A stretch of 64,000 bases of DNA from Azonexus sp. (lineage in GTDB: Bacteria > Pseudomonadota > Gammaproteobacteria > Burkholderiales > Rhodocyclaceae): assembly GCA_030696345.1 (NCBI GenBank), contig JAUYSK010000022.1, forward strand, positions 124,001 to 188,000, written 5' to 3'. Below, one piece after another: positions 9,475 to 18,753 of this stretch. Position numbers and translations under genes: made by a program. The notes under the pieces were generated by a model, which worked only from the letters and a program-made list of their open reading frames with translations, was not told the DNA's origin and did no database searches. Each line of letters opens with the position of its first letter. Position 1 is the stretch's first letter.

Positions 9475-10320
9475 ATGAGTGCAAACAACGATTCCAACGA
9501 TCTCGAAGCTCTATTCGACTCAATCGCCGCCGACTTTACGCCGGCCGTGCCGGCGTCGACTCCCGTTGTAGCGAAGGCGCCAGCGCCGGTTCCCGTTTCG
9601 TCGGGGGATGCCGACAACGACGATCTGCAGGCATTGTTTGACAGTGTTGCGGCTGAAGCTCAGCCGGTCGCTGCGGCCGGTCTGCTTGATGAGGCTGGCG
9701 AAGACTGGCCGAAGCAGGAGGCTGTTTTCAACAAGATCGGTCACATGGCACGTGCTCTGCACGATACCTTGGGGCAACTTGGCTTTGATAACATCCTTGA
9801 AAAAACGATGTCGGCTTTGCCTGATGCCAAGGACCGCCTGGCCTACGTGGCCAATCTGACTGAGCAGGCCGCCTGCCGTGTTCTCAATGCGACAGACATT
9901 GCCAGTCCACTGGTTGATGAGATTGAAAGCCGCTCACGCGTGCTGGGTGAGGGCTGGGATAAGGTCTTCAGCAATCAGATGGGGGCTGCCGATTTCAAGC
10001 AACTGGCGTTGGAAACGAGAGCTTTTCTGAATGAACAGCTGCCGCAAAAAACCCAGGCGACCCATGCGCAACTGACTGAAATCATGATGGCGCAGGATTT
10101 CCAGGATCTTACCGGCCAGGTCATCAAGAAAATTGTCTTGCTTGCACAAGAGCTTGAGTCAGGCCTGATGACCGTGCTCATTGAGGTGCTTCCCGAAACC
10201 AGGCGTACCGAGGAAGTGACCAGTCTGATGAATGGCCCTGTGGTGAATTCCGAAGGCCGTACCGATGTGGTGGTCAATCAGGAGCAGGTTGATGATTTGC
10301 TTGATAGCCTCGGTTTCTGA
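9475..10320 (+). CDS. cheZ: CheY-P phosphatase CheZ with N-terminal motif repeats
   Basis: Dephosphorylates CheY-P. The active-site segment QDFQDLTGQVIKKI gives D211 and Q215, equivalent to E. coli D143 and Q147. The C-terminal tail QVDDLLDSLGF is the CheY-binding helix. At 281 residues it is about 65 longer than E. coli CheZ. The extra N-terminal part carries two copies of a related acidic motif, NDLEALFDSIAA (8-19) and DDLQALFDSVAA (49-60), separated by a Pro/Ala-rich linker. These look like the C-terminal helix and may be extra docking peptides, but this is inference. Confidence 0.95.
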   Translation: MSANNDSNDLEALFDSIAADFTPAVPASTPVVAKAPAPVPVSSGDADNDDLQALFDSVAAEAQPVAAAGLLDEAGEDWPKQEAVFNKIGHMARALHDTLGQLGFDNILEKTMSALPDAKDRLAYVANLTEQAACRVLNATDIASPLVDEIESRSRVLGEGWDKVFSNQMGAADFKQLALETRAFLNEQLPQKTQATHAQLTEIMMAQDFQDLTGQVIKKIVLLAQELESGLMTVLIEVLPETRRTEEVTSLMNGPVVNSEGRTDVVVNQEQVDDLLDSLGF

Positions 10321-10332
10321 GGGGGATAGAAA

Positions 10333-12261
10333 ATGAGCGACTTCGCCGGGATGGAAGAGCTTTTGCAGGATTTCCTGCAGGAGGCTTCGGATCTGCTCTC
10401 AGATGTTGACAACAAACTGGTCGATCTCGAAAAGATGCCCGACGATCGGGGTTTGCTCAACGACATCTTTCGAGGTTTTCACACCGTCAAGGGCGGGGCC
10501 GGCTTTCTCAACGCCGCCGAGCTGGTGACGCTATGCCACCTCACGGAAAACCTGTTTGATCGACTGCGGAATGGCGAACTTGTCCTGACGCCTGAGTTGA
10601 TGGATATCATCATGGCCGCGACCAAAGGTGTGCGCGACATGTTCGGTGAACTGGGCCAGATGGTGCTGCCGCAACCGGCTGATCCTCAGGTCATTGCCGC
10701 CCTGCAGGGCGTGCTCAGCGGCGAGAAGCCCGCTGCGGTTGCCGCGCCAGAACCCGTCGTGGAGGCGCCGCAGGTTCCGGCTTCGTCTGATCCAGGCGAG
10801 CCGGACTGGAATGCACTGCATTCAACCTTGACCGGAGCCCCTGCCGCTCTTCCTGCGCAAGGCGAGTTGATTACCAAGGCTGAAACAGAGATTTCCCAGG
10901 CTGCTCCTACCCCTCCTGTTCCGGCGTCGAATAGCCAAACTCCAGCGGTTGCGGGGGCGGGCGCTGCAGCATCATCCTTTGGTCGTCGTGCCACCGACCG
11001 GCCGGGAGGGCAGCCAACTGCGGCGCGGCGCTCCGAAGAGCGTGGTGTTCGAGAAAACACAATTCGTGTTGATACTTCGCGTCTTGACCAAGTACTTAAT
11101 CTGTCAGGTGAAATCGGCCTGACCAAAAATCGGCTGACCAGTTTGCGGGCTGATATCCTTGCTGGCAAGAACGACTCGGAAACACTGCATGCACTTGATC
11201 AGGCGGTAAGCCAACTTGATCTGCTGGTCTCTGACCTGCAGAACTCAGTGATGAAAACGCGGATGCAGCCGATTGGACGGCTGTTCCAGAAATACCCGCG
11301 GATTGCCCGGGATCTGGCTCGTCAGCTCGGCAAGGATGTTGAGCTTGTGCTGGCGGGTGAAGAAACCGAAGTCGATAAGACAATGATTGAGGATCTGGCC
11401 GACCCATTGATCCACCTGATTCGTAATGCAGTGGATCACGGTGTCGAGATGCCACTGGAGCGGCAGGCGGCAGGGAAGCCCCAGAAGAGCCTGGTCCGCC
11501 TGGAGGCACGTCAGGAGGGGGATCATATCGTTTTGATCATTGCCGATGACGGCAAGGGAATGAGTGCAGAGCGCATTCGGGCCAAGGCAGTCGAGAAAGG
11601 GCTCGTTTCCGAAGAGGAAGCTAATACCCTTGATGAGCGGCAGAGTCTCAATCTGATCTTCCTGCCCGGATTCTCGACCATGGCACAGGTTTCTGACGTA
11701 TCCGGACGCGGCGTCGGGATGGATGTCGTGAAGACCAATATCCAGAAACTCAATGGCTCGGTCGAGATCCGTTCTGAGCCGGGAAAAGGTTCCATCTTCA
11801 TTATTTCCCTGCCATTGACGCTGGCTATTCTGCCTGTGCTGCTGGTCTTGCTGGGGGATCAGCCGTTTGCGCTGCCGTTGTCGATGGTTCGCGAGATTCT
11901 GCCAATCGAGCAAAGTCGAATTCAGGAGGTTGGCGGCAAGGAGACCCTGGTGGTTCGGGGCGAGGTGCTGCCAGTTATTTCGCTGGCGCGCATGTTGGGC
12001 TGGCCACTGACGCAATACCCCGAATACGGCGTCTTCATGCAGACCGCAGAGCGAAGCTTCATTCTGGGTGTCGATAGTTTCGCCGGGCGAGATGATGCGG
12101 TGATCAAGTCGCTTGAGGATTTCAAGCCAAAGGGCGTGGCGGGTGTGACAACATTATCGAACGGTCAGATTGTGTTGATTCTCGACATGAAGGAATTGCT
12201 GGCCGATCTGGGGCAGCATCCGGATATGGCAGCCGGGCTTCGGGCACTGGATTTCGTCTGA
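10333..12261 (+). CDS. cheA: Chemotaxis histidine kinase CheA
   Basis: Receptor-controlled kinase that phosphorylates CheY and CheB, and probably CheV. Domains in order: HPt/P1 with phospho-acceptor H50 in FRGFHTVKGGAGFL; a long Pro/Ala-rich linker (about 135-230) in which I see no clear P2 domain; dimerisation P3 (about 240-310); ATPase P4 with HxxRNAxDHG-type N box (LIRNAVDHGVE) and G boxes (ADDGKGM, GRGVGMDVV); and CheW-like P5 (about 505-640). 642 residues. GAGGGGG precedes the ATG. It is the last gene before a strong terminator. Confidence 0.96.
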   Translation: MSDFAGMEELLQDFLQEASDLLSDVDNKLVDLEKMPDDRGLLNDIFRGFHTVKGGAGFLNAAELVTLCHLTENLFDRLRNGELVLTPELMDIIMAATKGVRDMFGELGQMVLPQPADPQVIAALQGVLSGEKPAAVAAPEPVVEAPQVPASSDPGEPDWNALHSTLTGAPAALPAQGELITKAETEISQAAPTPPVPASNSQTPAVAGAGAAASSFGRRATDRPGGQPTAARRSEERGVRENTIRVDTSRLDQVLNLSGEIGLTKNRLTSLRADILAGKNDSETLHALDQAVSQLDLLVSDLQNSVMKTRMQPIGRLFQKYPRIARDLARQLGKDVELVLAGEETEVDKTMIEDLADPLIHLIRNAVDHGVEMPLERQAAGKPQKSLVRLEARQEGDHIVLIIADDGKGMSAERIRAKAVEKGLVSEEEANTLDERQSLNLIFLPGFSTMAQVSDVSGRGVGMDVVKTNIQKLNGSVEIRSEPGKGSIFIISLPLTLAILPVLLVLLGDQPFALPLSMVREILPIEQSRIQEVGGKETLVVRGEVLPVISLARMLGWPLTQYPEYGVFMQTAERSFILGVDSFAGRDDAVIKSLEDFKPKGVAGVTTLSNGQIVLILDMKELLADLGQHPDMAAGLRALDFV

Positions 12262-12284
12262 TCTTCGTTTCGGGTCAACGAGTT

Positions 12285-12316
12285 AAGAGGGGGCTTGCCC
12301 CCTCTTTTATTTTTTG
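12285..12316 (+). terminator. Rho-independent terminator of the chemotaxis cluster
   Basis: A 9-base-pair stem, AAGAGGGGG/CCCCCTCTT, with a CTTG loop is followed directly by TTTATTTTTT. It lies 24 bases after the cheA stop and separates chemotaxis genes from flhB. Confidence 0.93.
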
Positions 12317-12385
12317 AGGTTTACCATGTTGTCATGAGCTTGCGACTGGCTCCTGAGAAACAAGCTAAATAAACACGCGTACCTC

Positions 12386-12413
12386 TTTAATTTTTCTGGT
12401 TTTTTCCTATAAT
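12386..12413 (+). promoter_or_regulatory. Possible sigma-70-type promoter for flhB operon
   Basis: A perfect TATAAT at 12408-12413 lies about 25 bases before the flhB start. The matching -35 (around TTTAAT) is poor, so activation by a regulator or another sigma factor remains possible. The region between the terminator and flhB (12317-12433) shows nothing else. Confidence 0.5.
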
Positions 12414-12439
12414 AGCCACATCAACATCTGAAGATGGCT

Positions 12440-13573
12440 ATGGCGGAAGACAGCGACCTCGAAAAGACAGAAGAGCCTACTCCTAGGCGACTCGAGAAGG
12501 CTCGTGAGGAGGGGCAGGTTCCCCAGTCCCGCGAGCTTGGAACTTTTCTTGTCCTGATTACTGCCGGTGCGGCTTTCTGGATGCTGGGCAGCTGGCTGAT
12601 GCAGCGCTCCATGGTCATCGCCCAAAAGGCATTTACGATCGAATCGCAAGTCATGCGCGAGCCCGCGCTGATGTTGCCTCGGCTGGCAGGAGTTTTCGGC
12701 GATGCCTTCCTCGCCTTCTCCCCATTTTTTGCGTTGCTGGTGCTTGCCGCCGTGCTGCCGCCCTTCTTCCTGAATTCCTGGATTTTTTCTCCCAAGGCGT
12801 TTGTTCCCGATTTGAAACGCATGAATCCGCTTTCAGGTATTGGCCGGATGTTTTCCTGGAACAGTTTGATGGAACTGGGCAAGGCCGTCCTGAAGACCAT
12901 TTTGGTCGGAGGGGTTGCTGTGCTGCTGATCTGGAAGGAGCGGGACGAGATTTTCGGCTTGTTGGGTGAGCCGCTTGAGTCTGCTCTGGTGCATGCCGGC
13001 GAATTGGTAACCTTTTCTTTCCTGATCCTGGCGGCGACGCTGGCAATCGTTGTTGTTGCCGACGTTCCTTTCCAGCTCTGGCAATACTTCAACAAGCTTA
13101 AAATGACCCAGGAAGAGGTCAAGCAGGAAATGAAGGAAATGATGGGCGATCCGCATGTCAAAGGCCGTATCCGTAGCCTTCAGATGCAGGCGGCCCGCAA
13201 GCGCATGATGGCAGCGGTGCCCCAGGCCAATGTGATCGTCACCAACCCGACGCACTACGCGGTGGCACTTTCATATCAGGCGGGAATGGCTGCGCCCAAG
13301 GTGGTGGCCAAAGGGGTTGGGCTGATTGCCTTGAAAATTAGAGAAATCGGTGTCGCCAATTCGGTGCCGATCATGGAGGCGCCGCCCTTGGCACGAGCGC
13401 TTCACAAACATGCCGAGATTGACGCCGAAATTCCCTCCGCCCTGTATAACGCAGTCGCGGAGGTTCTGGCTTATATCTACCAGTTGGCCAACTGGCGTCA
13501 GGTAGGCGGAAGTTACCCGGTGCCGCCGCGTGATCTCCCGGTGCCGCCCGAACTTGTGCCGGAGGCAGCGTAA
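12440..13573 (+). CDS. flhB: Flagellar type III export switch protein FlhB
   Basis: Inner-membrane component of the flagellar export gate that switches secretion from hook to filament proteins. Four membrane helices occupy about 30-210. The cytoplasmic domain carries the autocleavage site NPTH (about residue 268), where cleavage between Asn and Pro allows the specificity switch. The start MAEDSDLEKTEEPT is typical of the family; an ATG two codons earlier (12434) is possible, but GAAG sits six bases before 12440. A separate small gene at 47387-47680 encodes a protein like the FlhB C-terminal domain. flhA starts right after the stop codon. Confidence 0.96.
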   Translation: MAEDSDLEKTEEPTPRRLEKAREEGQVPQSRELGTFLVLITAGAAFWMLGSWLMQRSMVIAQKAFTIESQVMREPALMLPRLAGVFGDAFLAFSPFFALLVLAAVLPPFFLNSWIFSPKAFVPDLKRMNPLSGIGRMFSWNSLMELGKAVLKTILVGGVAVLLIWKERDEIFGLLGEPLESALVHAGELVTFSFLILAATLAIVVVADVPFQLWQYFNKLKMTQEEVKQEMKEMMGDPHVKGRIRSLQMQAARKRMMAAVPQANVIVTNPTHYAVALSYQAGMAAPKVVAKGVGLIALKIREIGVANSVPIMEAPPLARALHKHAEIDAEIPSALYNAVAEVLAYIYQLANWRQVGGSYPVPPRDLPVPPELVPEAA

Positions 13574-15658
13574 ATGGCTGCTTCTTCACTTCGCATGCAG
13601 GGACTTCTGGGGCGATTGAATATGGCCCAGTTGGCCGCGCCCATCCTGATCCTGATGATCCTGGCAATGATGGTGTTGCCGCTGCCCCCGTTTGTTCTCG
13701 ACCTGTTCTTCACCTTTAACATTGCCATCTCGGTTCTGGTTCTGCTGGTTGCAGTCAACGTGCAAAAAACGCTGGATTTCTCGGTGTTCCCGACGGTGCT
13801 GCTGGTCACAACCCTGATGCGTCTATCCCTCAACGTGGCTTCGACCCGGGTTGTCTTGCTTGAGGGGCACACTGGCCCCGATGCGGCGGGCAAGGTGATC
13901 GAGGCTTTCGGTCACTTTCTCGTCGGGGGTAATTTTGCAGTCGGTATCGTGGTGTTCATCATTATCGTCGTCATCAACTTCGTCGTGATCACCAAGGGTG
14001 CTGGGCGGGTCGCTGAGGTGGCGGCGCGCTTCACCCTGGATGCGATGCCCGGCAAACAGATGGCGATTGATGCTGACCTCAATGCCGGTTTGATTGGCGA
14101 AGATGAGGCTCGCCAGCGTCGCTCCGATATTTCTCGCGAGGCCGAGTTTTTTGGTTCGATGGACGGTGCCTCAAAGTTTGTCCGTGGCGATGCGATTGCA
14201 GGCATCGTCATCATGCTGCTGAATGTCGTGGGGGGGTTGGTCGTCGGCGTACTTCAGCATGATATGGCCTTTGCCATGGCTGCCAAGAATTACACGCTAT
14301 TGACGATTGGTGATGGCCTGGTTGCACAGATTCCCGGCTTGATCATTTCAATTGCAGCCGGCATGGTGGTTACGCGGGTCTCGGATGATCGCGATATCGG
14401 GCAGCAAGTTGTGGGGCAGATGTTCCGGAACAGCAAGGCGATCGCTATTACTGCTGCGATCGTTGGCTTGCTGGGGATCATTCCGGGTATGCCGAATCTG
14501 GTTTTCCTGACGCTGGCTTCAACGCTGGGCTGGTTCGCCTGGAAGATGGCGAAAAATGAAAAGAGAATTGTCGAAACGCCTGTCAAGGTTGCGCCGCCAC
14601 CGGTCCCTGAAGCAGTCGATGCCAGCTGGAGTGATGTGGCACCACTCGACGTGTTGGGTCTGGAGGTCGGCTATCGACTGATTCCCTTGGTCGACAAGTC
14701 ACAGGATGGCGAATTGCTGCGGCGCATTCGCGGCATCCGCAAGAAATTTGCACAGGAAGTGGGTTTCCTGGTGTCGCCAGTGCATATTCGCGACAACCTT
14801 GAATTGAAGCCGAACGCCTACCGCATTCTTCTAAAGGGCGTTGAGGTGGGTACGGGCGAGGCTCATGCCGGCCAGTTTCTTGCCATCAACCCTGGGCGTG
14901 TTGCCGGCACGCTGAGCGGTGCGGTGACCAAGGACCCGGCGTTTGGTTTGCCTGCGGTCTGGATCGATGCCACCCAGCGCGAACAGGCGCAGGCCTACGG
15001 CTATACGGTGGTCGATGCCTCGACGGTTGTGGCCACCCATCTCAATCACCTGATTCTGACGCACGCTGCCGAATTGCTAGGGCGTCAGGAGGTGCAGCAA
15101 CTGCTCGAACATCTGGCCAAGGAAATGCCGAAGCTGGTCGAAGATCTGGTGCCGAAAGTGCTGCCCCTCGGGACGCTGCAGAAAGTTTTGCAAAGCCTGC
15201 TCGACGAAGGTGTGCCGATTCGCGACATGCGCACCATCATCGAAACCGTCGCCGATCATGCGACCCGTACTCAGAACGCGGATGAACTCTCGACCCAGGT
15301 TCGTAACGCACTGGGCCGGGCGATTGTCCAGCAACTTTTCCCGGGTTCCAGCGAGATGCAGGTCATGTCACTCGATCCGACGCTTGAACGCCTGCTCTCG
15401 CAGGCGGTTGGCGGTGGCTCCGAAAATACCAGCTTTGAACCAGGTTTGGCCGACACCCTTGTGCGCGAAACAGCAGCAGCTTCGCAGCGTCAGGAAGCAC
15501 TTGGCTTGCCCGCCGTCTTGCTGGTACCGGGTAGCCTGCGCGTACTGCTCTCCCGCTTCCTGCGCCGCACGGTGCCTCAGTTGAAGGTGCTGGCGCATAA
15601 CGAAGTTCCAGAAAATCGAATTATCAAGGTGACCTCGGTTATCGGAGGTAGAACATGA
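13574..15658 (+). CDS. flhA: Flagellar type III export gate protein FlhA
   Basis: Large membrane component of the export apparatus that docks chaperone-substrate complexes and couples proton motive force to export. The N-terminal half is hydrophobic with about eight helices. The loop containing LDAMPGKQMAIDADL (about 150-170) is the FHIPEP family signature. The soluble C-terminal half (about 350-694) forms the nonameric ring. GGAGG lies 8 bases before the ATG, inside the end of flhB, and the stop overlaps flhF by ATGA. Confidence 0.97.
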   Translation: MAASSLRMQGLLGRLNMAQLAAPILILMILAMMVLPLPPFVLDLFFTFNIAISVLVLLVAVNVQKTLDFSVFPTVLLVTTLMRLSLNVASTRVVLLEGHTGPDAAGKVIEAFGHFLVGGNFAVGIVVFIIIVVINFVVITKGAGRVAEVAARFTLDAMPGKQMAIDADLNAGLIGEDEARQRRSDISREAEFFGSMDGASKFVRGDAIAGIVIMLLNVVGGLVVGVLQHDMAFAMAAKNYTLLTIGDGLVAQIPGLIISIAAGMVVTRVSDDRDIGQQVVGQMFRNSKAIAITAAIVGLLGIIPGMPNLVFLTLASTLGWFAWKMAKNEKRIVETPVKVAPPPVPEAVDASWSDVAPLDVLGLEVGYRLIPLVDKSQDGELLRRIRGIRKKFAQEVGFLVSPVHIRDNLELKPNAYRILLKGVEVGTGEAHAGQFLAINPGRVAGTLSGAVTKDPAFGLPAVWIDATQREQAQAYGYTVVDASTVVATHLNHLILTHAAELLGRQEVQQLLEHLAKEMPKLVEDLVPKVLPLGTLQKVLQSLLDEGVPIRDMRTIIETVADHATRTQNADELSTQVRNALGRAIVQQLFPGSSEMQVMSLDPTLERLLSQAVGGGSENTSFEPGLADTLVRETAAASQRQEALGLPAVLLVPGSLRVLLSRFLRRTVPQLKVLAHNEVPENRIIKVTSVIGGRT

Positions 15659-17118
15659 ACGTCAGAAAATTCATCGCCGCCAATGCAAGGGATGCCTTGA
15701 GGAAGGTGAAAGAAACGCTCGGCAACGATGCGATCATTCTTTCCAATCGTGGCATTCCCGGTGGCGTCGAAATCATGGCAGTAGCCGCTCGCGACATGGC
15801 CATGATCGTGCCGACTCAGGTTGCCGACTCCACGCTTACCGAGCGTCGGCCGCAAGCTGTCGATAGCGATGACGATTATCGTGTTTCGCTCAGTGCCGCA
15901 CGTGCTCAGGCGGCTCAGCCGGTTCAACGGCATGCGATTCCGCTGGCTTCAGCGCCTCCCTCTCGTCCGGTTCAACAAGCTGCTCCTGTTTCTCGTTCAA
16001 CAGGAACGGTAAATGCAGGAATTCCGAAAAACGGGTCGTTGCGCAATCTGGAAATTGGCCGCCCACAGCAGTCCACCGCAGCAATGCCCCCACCAGCACC
16101 AAACCCGACTTCTGCACCGAGACCGCAGGCAAATGCAAGCACGCCACCGCGTCGCGCCGAGGCTGAAGTGGTGCCGATGGAAGTTATGGACGAAATTCGT
16201 TCCCTGCGCAAAATGTTCGAGCAGCATCTGGCTGGATTCGCGTGGGGTGAAGCGGCGCGCACGGCACCAGTGAAAACCGATGTCTTGCGTCAGATGCTCG
16301 ATGCCGGATTCTCGCCGCAGTTCTCCCGCGACTTGCTGACCGATCTGCCGGTTGAAATGGACGCCAGTCAGGCCATGGCCTGGGTCAAAGGCGCAGCGGA
16401 TCGCGCCTTGTTCACCATTGGCAATGAGAGCGACATTGTTGATCGCGGTGGCGTCTATGCGCTGGTCGGCCCTACCGGCGTAGGCAAGACCACCACCACC
16501 GCCAAACTCGCTGCACGTTGTGTGCTGCGCCATGGTCCGAGCAAGGTTGCCCTGGTGACGACCGACGGCTACCGGATTGGCGCGCATGAGCAGTTGAGGA
16601 TTTATGGTCGCATCCTTGGCGTCTCGGTCTATCTGGTCAAGGACGCTGTCGAGTTGCGCCAGACATTGAAAGAGCTGCAGCACAAGCACATGGTCCTGAT
16701 CGACACCATGGGGATGAGCCAAAAAGACAAGCTGGTTCCGGAGTTGACTGACATGCTGGCGGGCTGCGACGTTCAGCGCTTGTTGCTGTTGTCTTCCACT
16801 TCGCGTGGCGATACCTTGGACGATGTCGTTCGTGCCTACGAGGGCGAGAATCTTGCCGGCTGCATCCTGACCAAGATTGATGAGGCCGCCAGCCTGGCGA
16901 CACCGCTGGACGTGATCATGCGGCACGGCCTGAAACTGCATTACGTTTCCAATGGCCAGCGCGTGCCGGAAGATCTGCATCTGCCGAATCGCGGGTATTT
17001 GATGCATCGTGCTTTCAAGGATGTGCCCGAAACTTCGCCCCACAAGCATAGCGGTGTCGAGCCGGCACTGATGATGGCCAATGCCGGCATGATGTCTGTC
17101 GGAGGCCGCCGTGGCTGA
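15655..17118 (+). CDS. flhF: Flagellar biosynthesis GTPase FlhF
   Basis: SRP-type GTPase that places the flagellum at the pole. The 487-residue protein has an N-terminal B domain, a Pro/Ala/Gln-rich linker (about 85-175), then the NG domain. G1 is GPTGVGKTTTTAKLA (about 271), G3 is DTMGMSQKD, and G4 is TKIDEA. It overlaps flhA by four bases and flhG by eight bases, indicating translational coupling with its regulator FlhG. Confidence 0.95.
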   Translation: MNVRKFIAANARDALRKVKETLGNDAIILSNRGIPGGVEIMAVAARDMAMIVPTQVADSTLTERRPQAVDSDDDYRVSLSAARAQAAQPVQRHAIPLASAPPSRPVQQAAPVSRSTGTVNAGIPKNGSLRNLEIGRPQQSTAAMPPPAPNPTSAPRPQANASTPPRRAEAEVVPMEVMDEIRSLRKMFEQHLAGFAWGEAARTAPVKTDVLRQMLDAGFSPQFSRDLLTDLPVEMDASQAMAWVKGAADRALFTIGNESDIVDRGGVYALVGPTGVGKTTTTAKLAARCVLRHGPSKVALVTTDGYRIGAHEQLRIYGRILGVSVYLVKDAVELRQTLKELQHKHMVLIDTMGMSQKDKLVPELTDMLAGCDVQRLLLLSSTSRGDTLDDVVRAYEGENLAGCILTKIDEAASLATPLDVIMRHGLKLHYVSNGQRVPEDLHLPNRGYLMHRAFKDVPETSPHKHSGVEPALMMANAGMMSVGGRRG

Positions 17119-18001
17119 TTTCCGCGTTGATCAGGCGGCCGGACTGCGCCGTCTGATGGGAGGCGGGCAGCAGTTGCAGGTGGTTACTTTTGTTGCCGGT
17201 TGTGAAGGGGTCGGTCGTAGTGTCGCGGTGGCCAACCTCGGCGTGGCACTGGCTCGCCTTGGCAAGGAAGTACTGATAATCGATGAGCACGCTTCGCGTG
17301 ACGATATTGCATCCTCGTTTGGTCTGGTCGCCCGCTATGACCTGCTCAACGTAGTCCAGCGCGAGATGGGTTTGATGCAGGTCCTGCTGCAGCCCATGAA
17401 TGGTCTTCGCGTTCTGCCGGCTGCCAAGGCCGTTCGCAAGCTGGGGCGCCTTTCCTTGCCGCAGCAACAGACCCTGCTGGACGCGATGTCCGGGCTGGAG
17501 CGACCAGTCGATGTCATTTTGGTCGATGCCTGCATGGCGCATCCCAACGGTTTTTCTCCCTTTGGTCTGGCCTCGCAGGAGGCCGTGGTGGTGCTTTCCG
17601 GAAGCAGCGCCTCAATCACCGAGGCTTATTCCTTGATCAAAAAAGTGAGCCACGCTTTTTCGCGCAAGCATTTCCGCATTTTGGTGAACAAGGTGCGCAG
17701 TCAGCCCGATGCCCGCTCGATTTACGAGAATATCGCTCAGGTTGCCGCGCAACGGGGCATAGCGACGCTCGATTACGCCGGGGCCATTCCACTGGACGAG
17801 TCCTTGCGTCAGTCATTCCAGTTGGGGCGTCCGGTTCTCGTCCAGGCGCCGGATTCGGCATCGGCTGCTGCTTTTCGCGATATTGCCTCTGACCTGCTTT
17901 ATTGGCAGCGTGGCGATGGCGAGAGTGGCGGGGTCGAACATTTCATGCAGCAACTGCTACACTTGAGCCAACGCATAACCCCGAATGTATTACGAGCCTG
18001 A
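17111..18001 (+). CDS. flhG: FlhG/FleN-type MinD-like protein with degenerate Walker A motif
   Basis: FlhG controls flagellar number and stimulates FlhF GTPase. The N-terminal activator motif DQAAGLRRL (7-15) matches the known DQAxxLR element. The deviant Walker A segment reads AGCEGVGRS (29-37): the signature lysine is Cys31 and the P-loop lysine is Arg36, so both lysines expected in MinD/FlhG ATPases are missing. The rest of the fold looks intact, including IIDEH and VILVDACMAH. ATPase activity is therefore doubtful while FlhF activation may persist. Start is GTG at 17111 with GGAGG 5 bases upstream; it overlaps flhF at the front and fliA by one base at the end. Confidence 0.9.
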   Translation: MADFRVDQAAGLRRLMGGGQQLQVVTFVAGCEGVGRSVAVANLGVALARLGKEVLIIDEHASRDDIASSFGLVARYDLLNVVQREMGLMQVLLQPMNGLRVLPAAKAVRKLGRLSLPQQQTLLDAMSGLERPVDVILVDACMAHPNGFSPFGLASQEAVVVLSGSSASITEAYSLIKKVSHAFSRKHFRILVNKVRSQPDARSIYENIAQVAAQRGIATLDYAGAIPLDESLRQSFQLGRPVLVQAPDSASAAAFRDIASDLLYWQRGDGESGGVEHFMQQLLHLSQRITPNVLRA

Positions 18002-18753
18002 TGTATACCGCTGCCGGGCAGCCAGACAAGGAACAGTTGGTTCAGCGCTTCATTCCGCTGGTGAAACGTATCGCAAATCATTTGATTGCACGGTTGCCCG
18101 CTAGCGTTCAATTCGACGATCTCGTACAGAATGGAATGATTGGTCTGCTTGATGCGATGGACCGCTTTCAGGAGGGATTCGGCGCACAGTTTGAGACCTA
18201 TGCAACCCAGCGGGTCCGTGGCGCGATGCTCGACGGCTTGCGAGAAAACGACTGGCTGCCACGAAGTCTGCGCCGCGAATTACGGCGTATCGAAGGCGCA
18301 ATCAATCAGCTAGAGCATGCGCATGGTCGGGCCCCTTCCGAGAGCGAACTGGCCGAAAACCTTGGGCTGACGCTGGCCGAGTACCAAAAAACACTTCAGG
18401 ATGCCCGAGGGCATCAATTGGTTTACTTTGATGACTTTGCCGGTGACGGTGACGAAGATTTCCTTGAGCGACATTTCACCGACAACGACGCCGACCCGGC
18501 AAATATTCTGGAAGACCGCAACGTCAAGGATATGCTGGTCAAATCGATCAGCCAGTTGCCAGAGCGGGAAAAAATGATGATGGCGCTCTATTACGAGCAG
18601 GAACTCAATCTGCGTGAAATTGGCGAGATCATGGGCGTTACCGAATCCCGTGTCTGCCAGTTGCATAGTCAGGCGATTGCACGCCTGCGTAGCCAGGTGC
18701 TCGGTGAACTGCCGGCGGTAAAGAAGCCGCGCAAGGAGAAAACGCTTGGATAA
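18001..18753 (+). CDS. fliA: RNA polymerase sigma factor for flagellar operon, sigma-28
   Basis: Directs transcription of late flagellar genes. Region 2 lies at about 20-100 (FETYATQRVRGAMLDGLREND), region 3 in the middle, and region 4 HTH near the C-terminus (LREIGEIMGVTESRVCQLHS). 250 residues with the ATG at 18001, which overlaps the flhG stop (TGATG). A longer in-frame reading to 17902 lies within flhG and is not credible. Two matching promoters are in this window: a perfect one at flgM and a good one at the flagellin gene. Confidence 0.97.
   Translation: MYTAAGQPDKEQLVQRFIPLVKRIANHLIARLPASVQFDDLVQNGMIGLLDAMDRFQEGFGAQFETYATQRVRGAMLDGLRENDWLPRSLRRELRRIEGAINQLEHAHGRAPSESELAENLGLTLAEYQKTLQDARGHQLVYFDDFAGDGDEDFLERHFTDNDADPANILEDRNVKDMLVKSISQLPEREKMMMALYYEQELNLREIGEIMGVTESRVCQLHSQAIARLRSQVLGELPAVKKPRKEKTLG

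Noticed and set aside
12317..12433. Sigma-54-like TGTCATGAGCTTGC before flhB
   Set aside because: The spacing between -24 and -12 elements is one base short and the GG is broken; TATAAT at 12408 is a better candidate.
15997..17049. A 350-codon open frame antisense to flhF
   Set aside because: It overlaps a well-supported gene completely, has no recognisable family, and reflects GC-rich codon bias in the opposite strand.
17902..18000. N-terminal extension of fliA
   Set aside because: It lies entirely inside flhG in another frame; the family start fits 18001.
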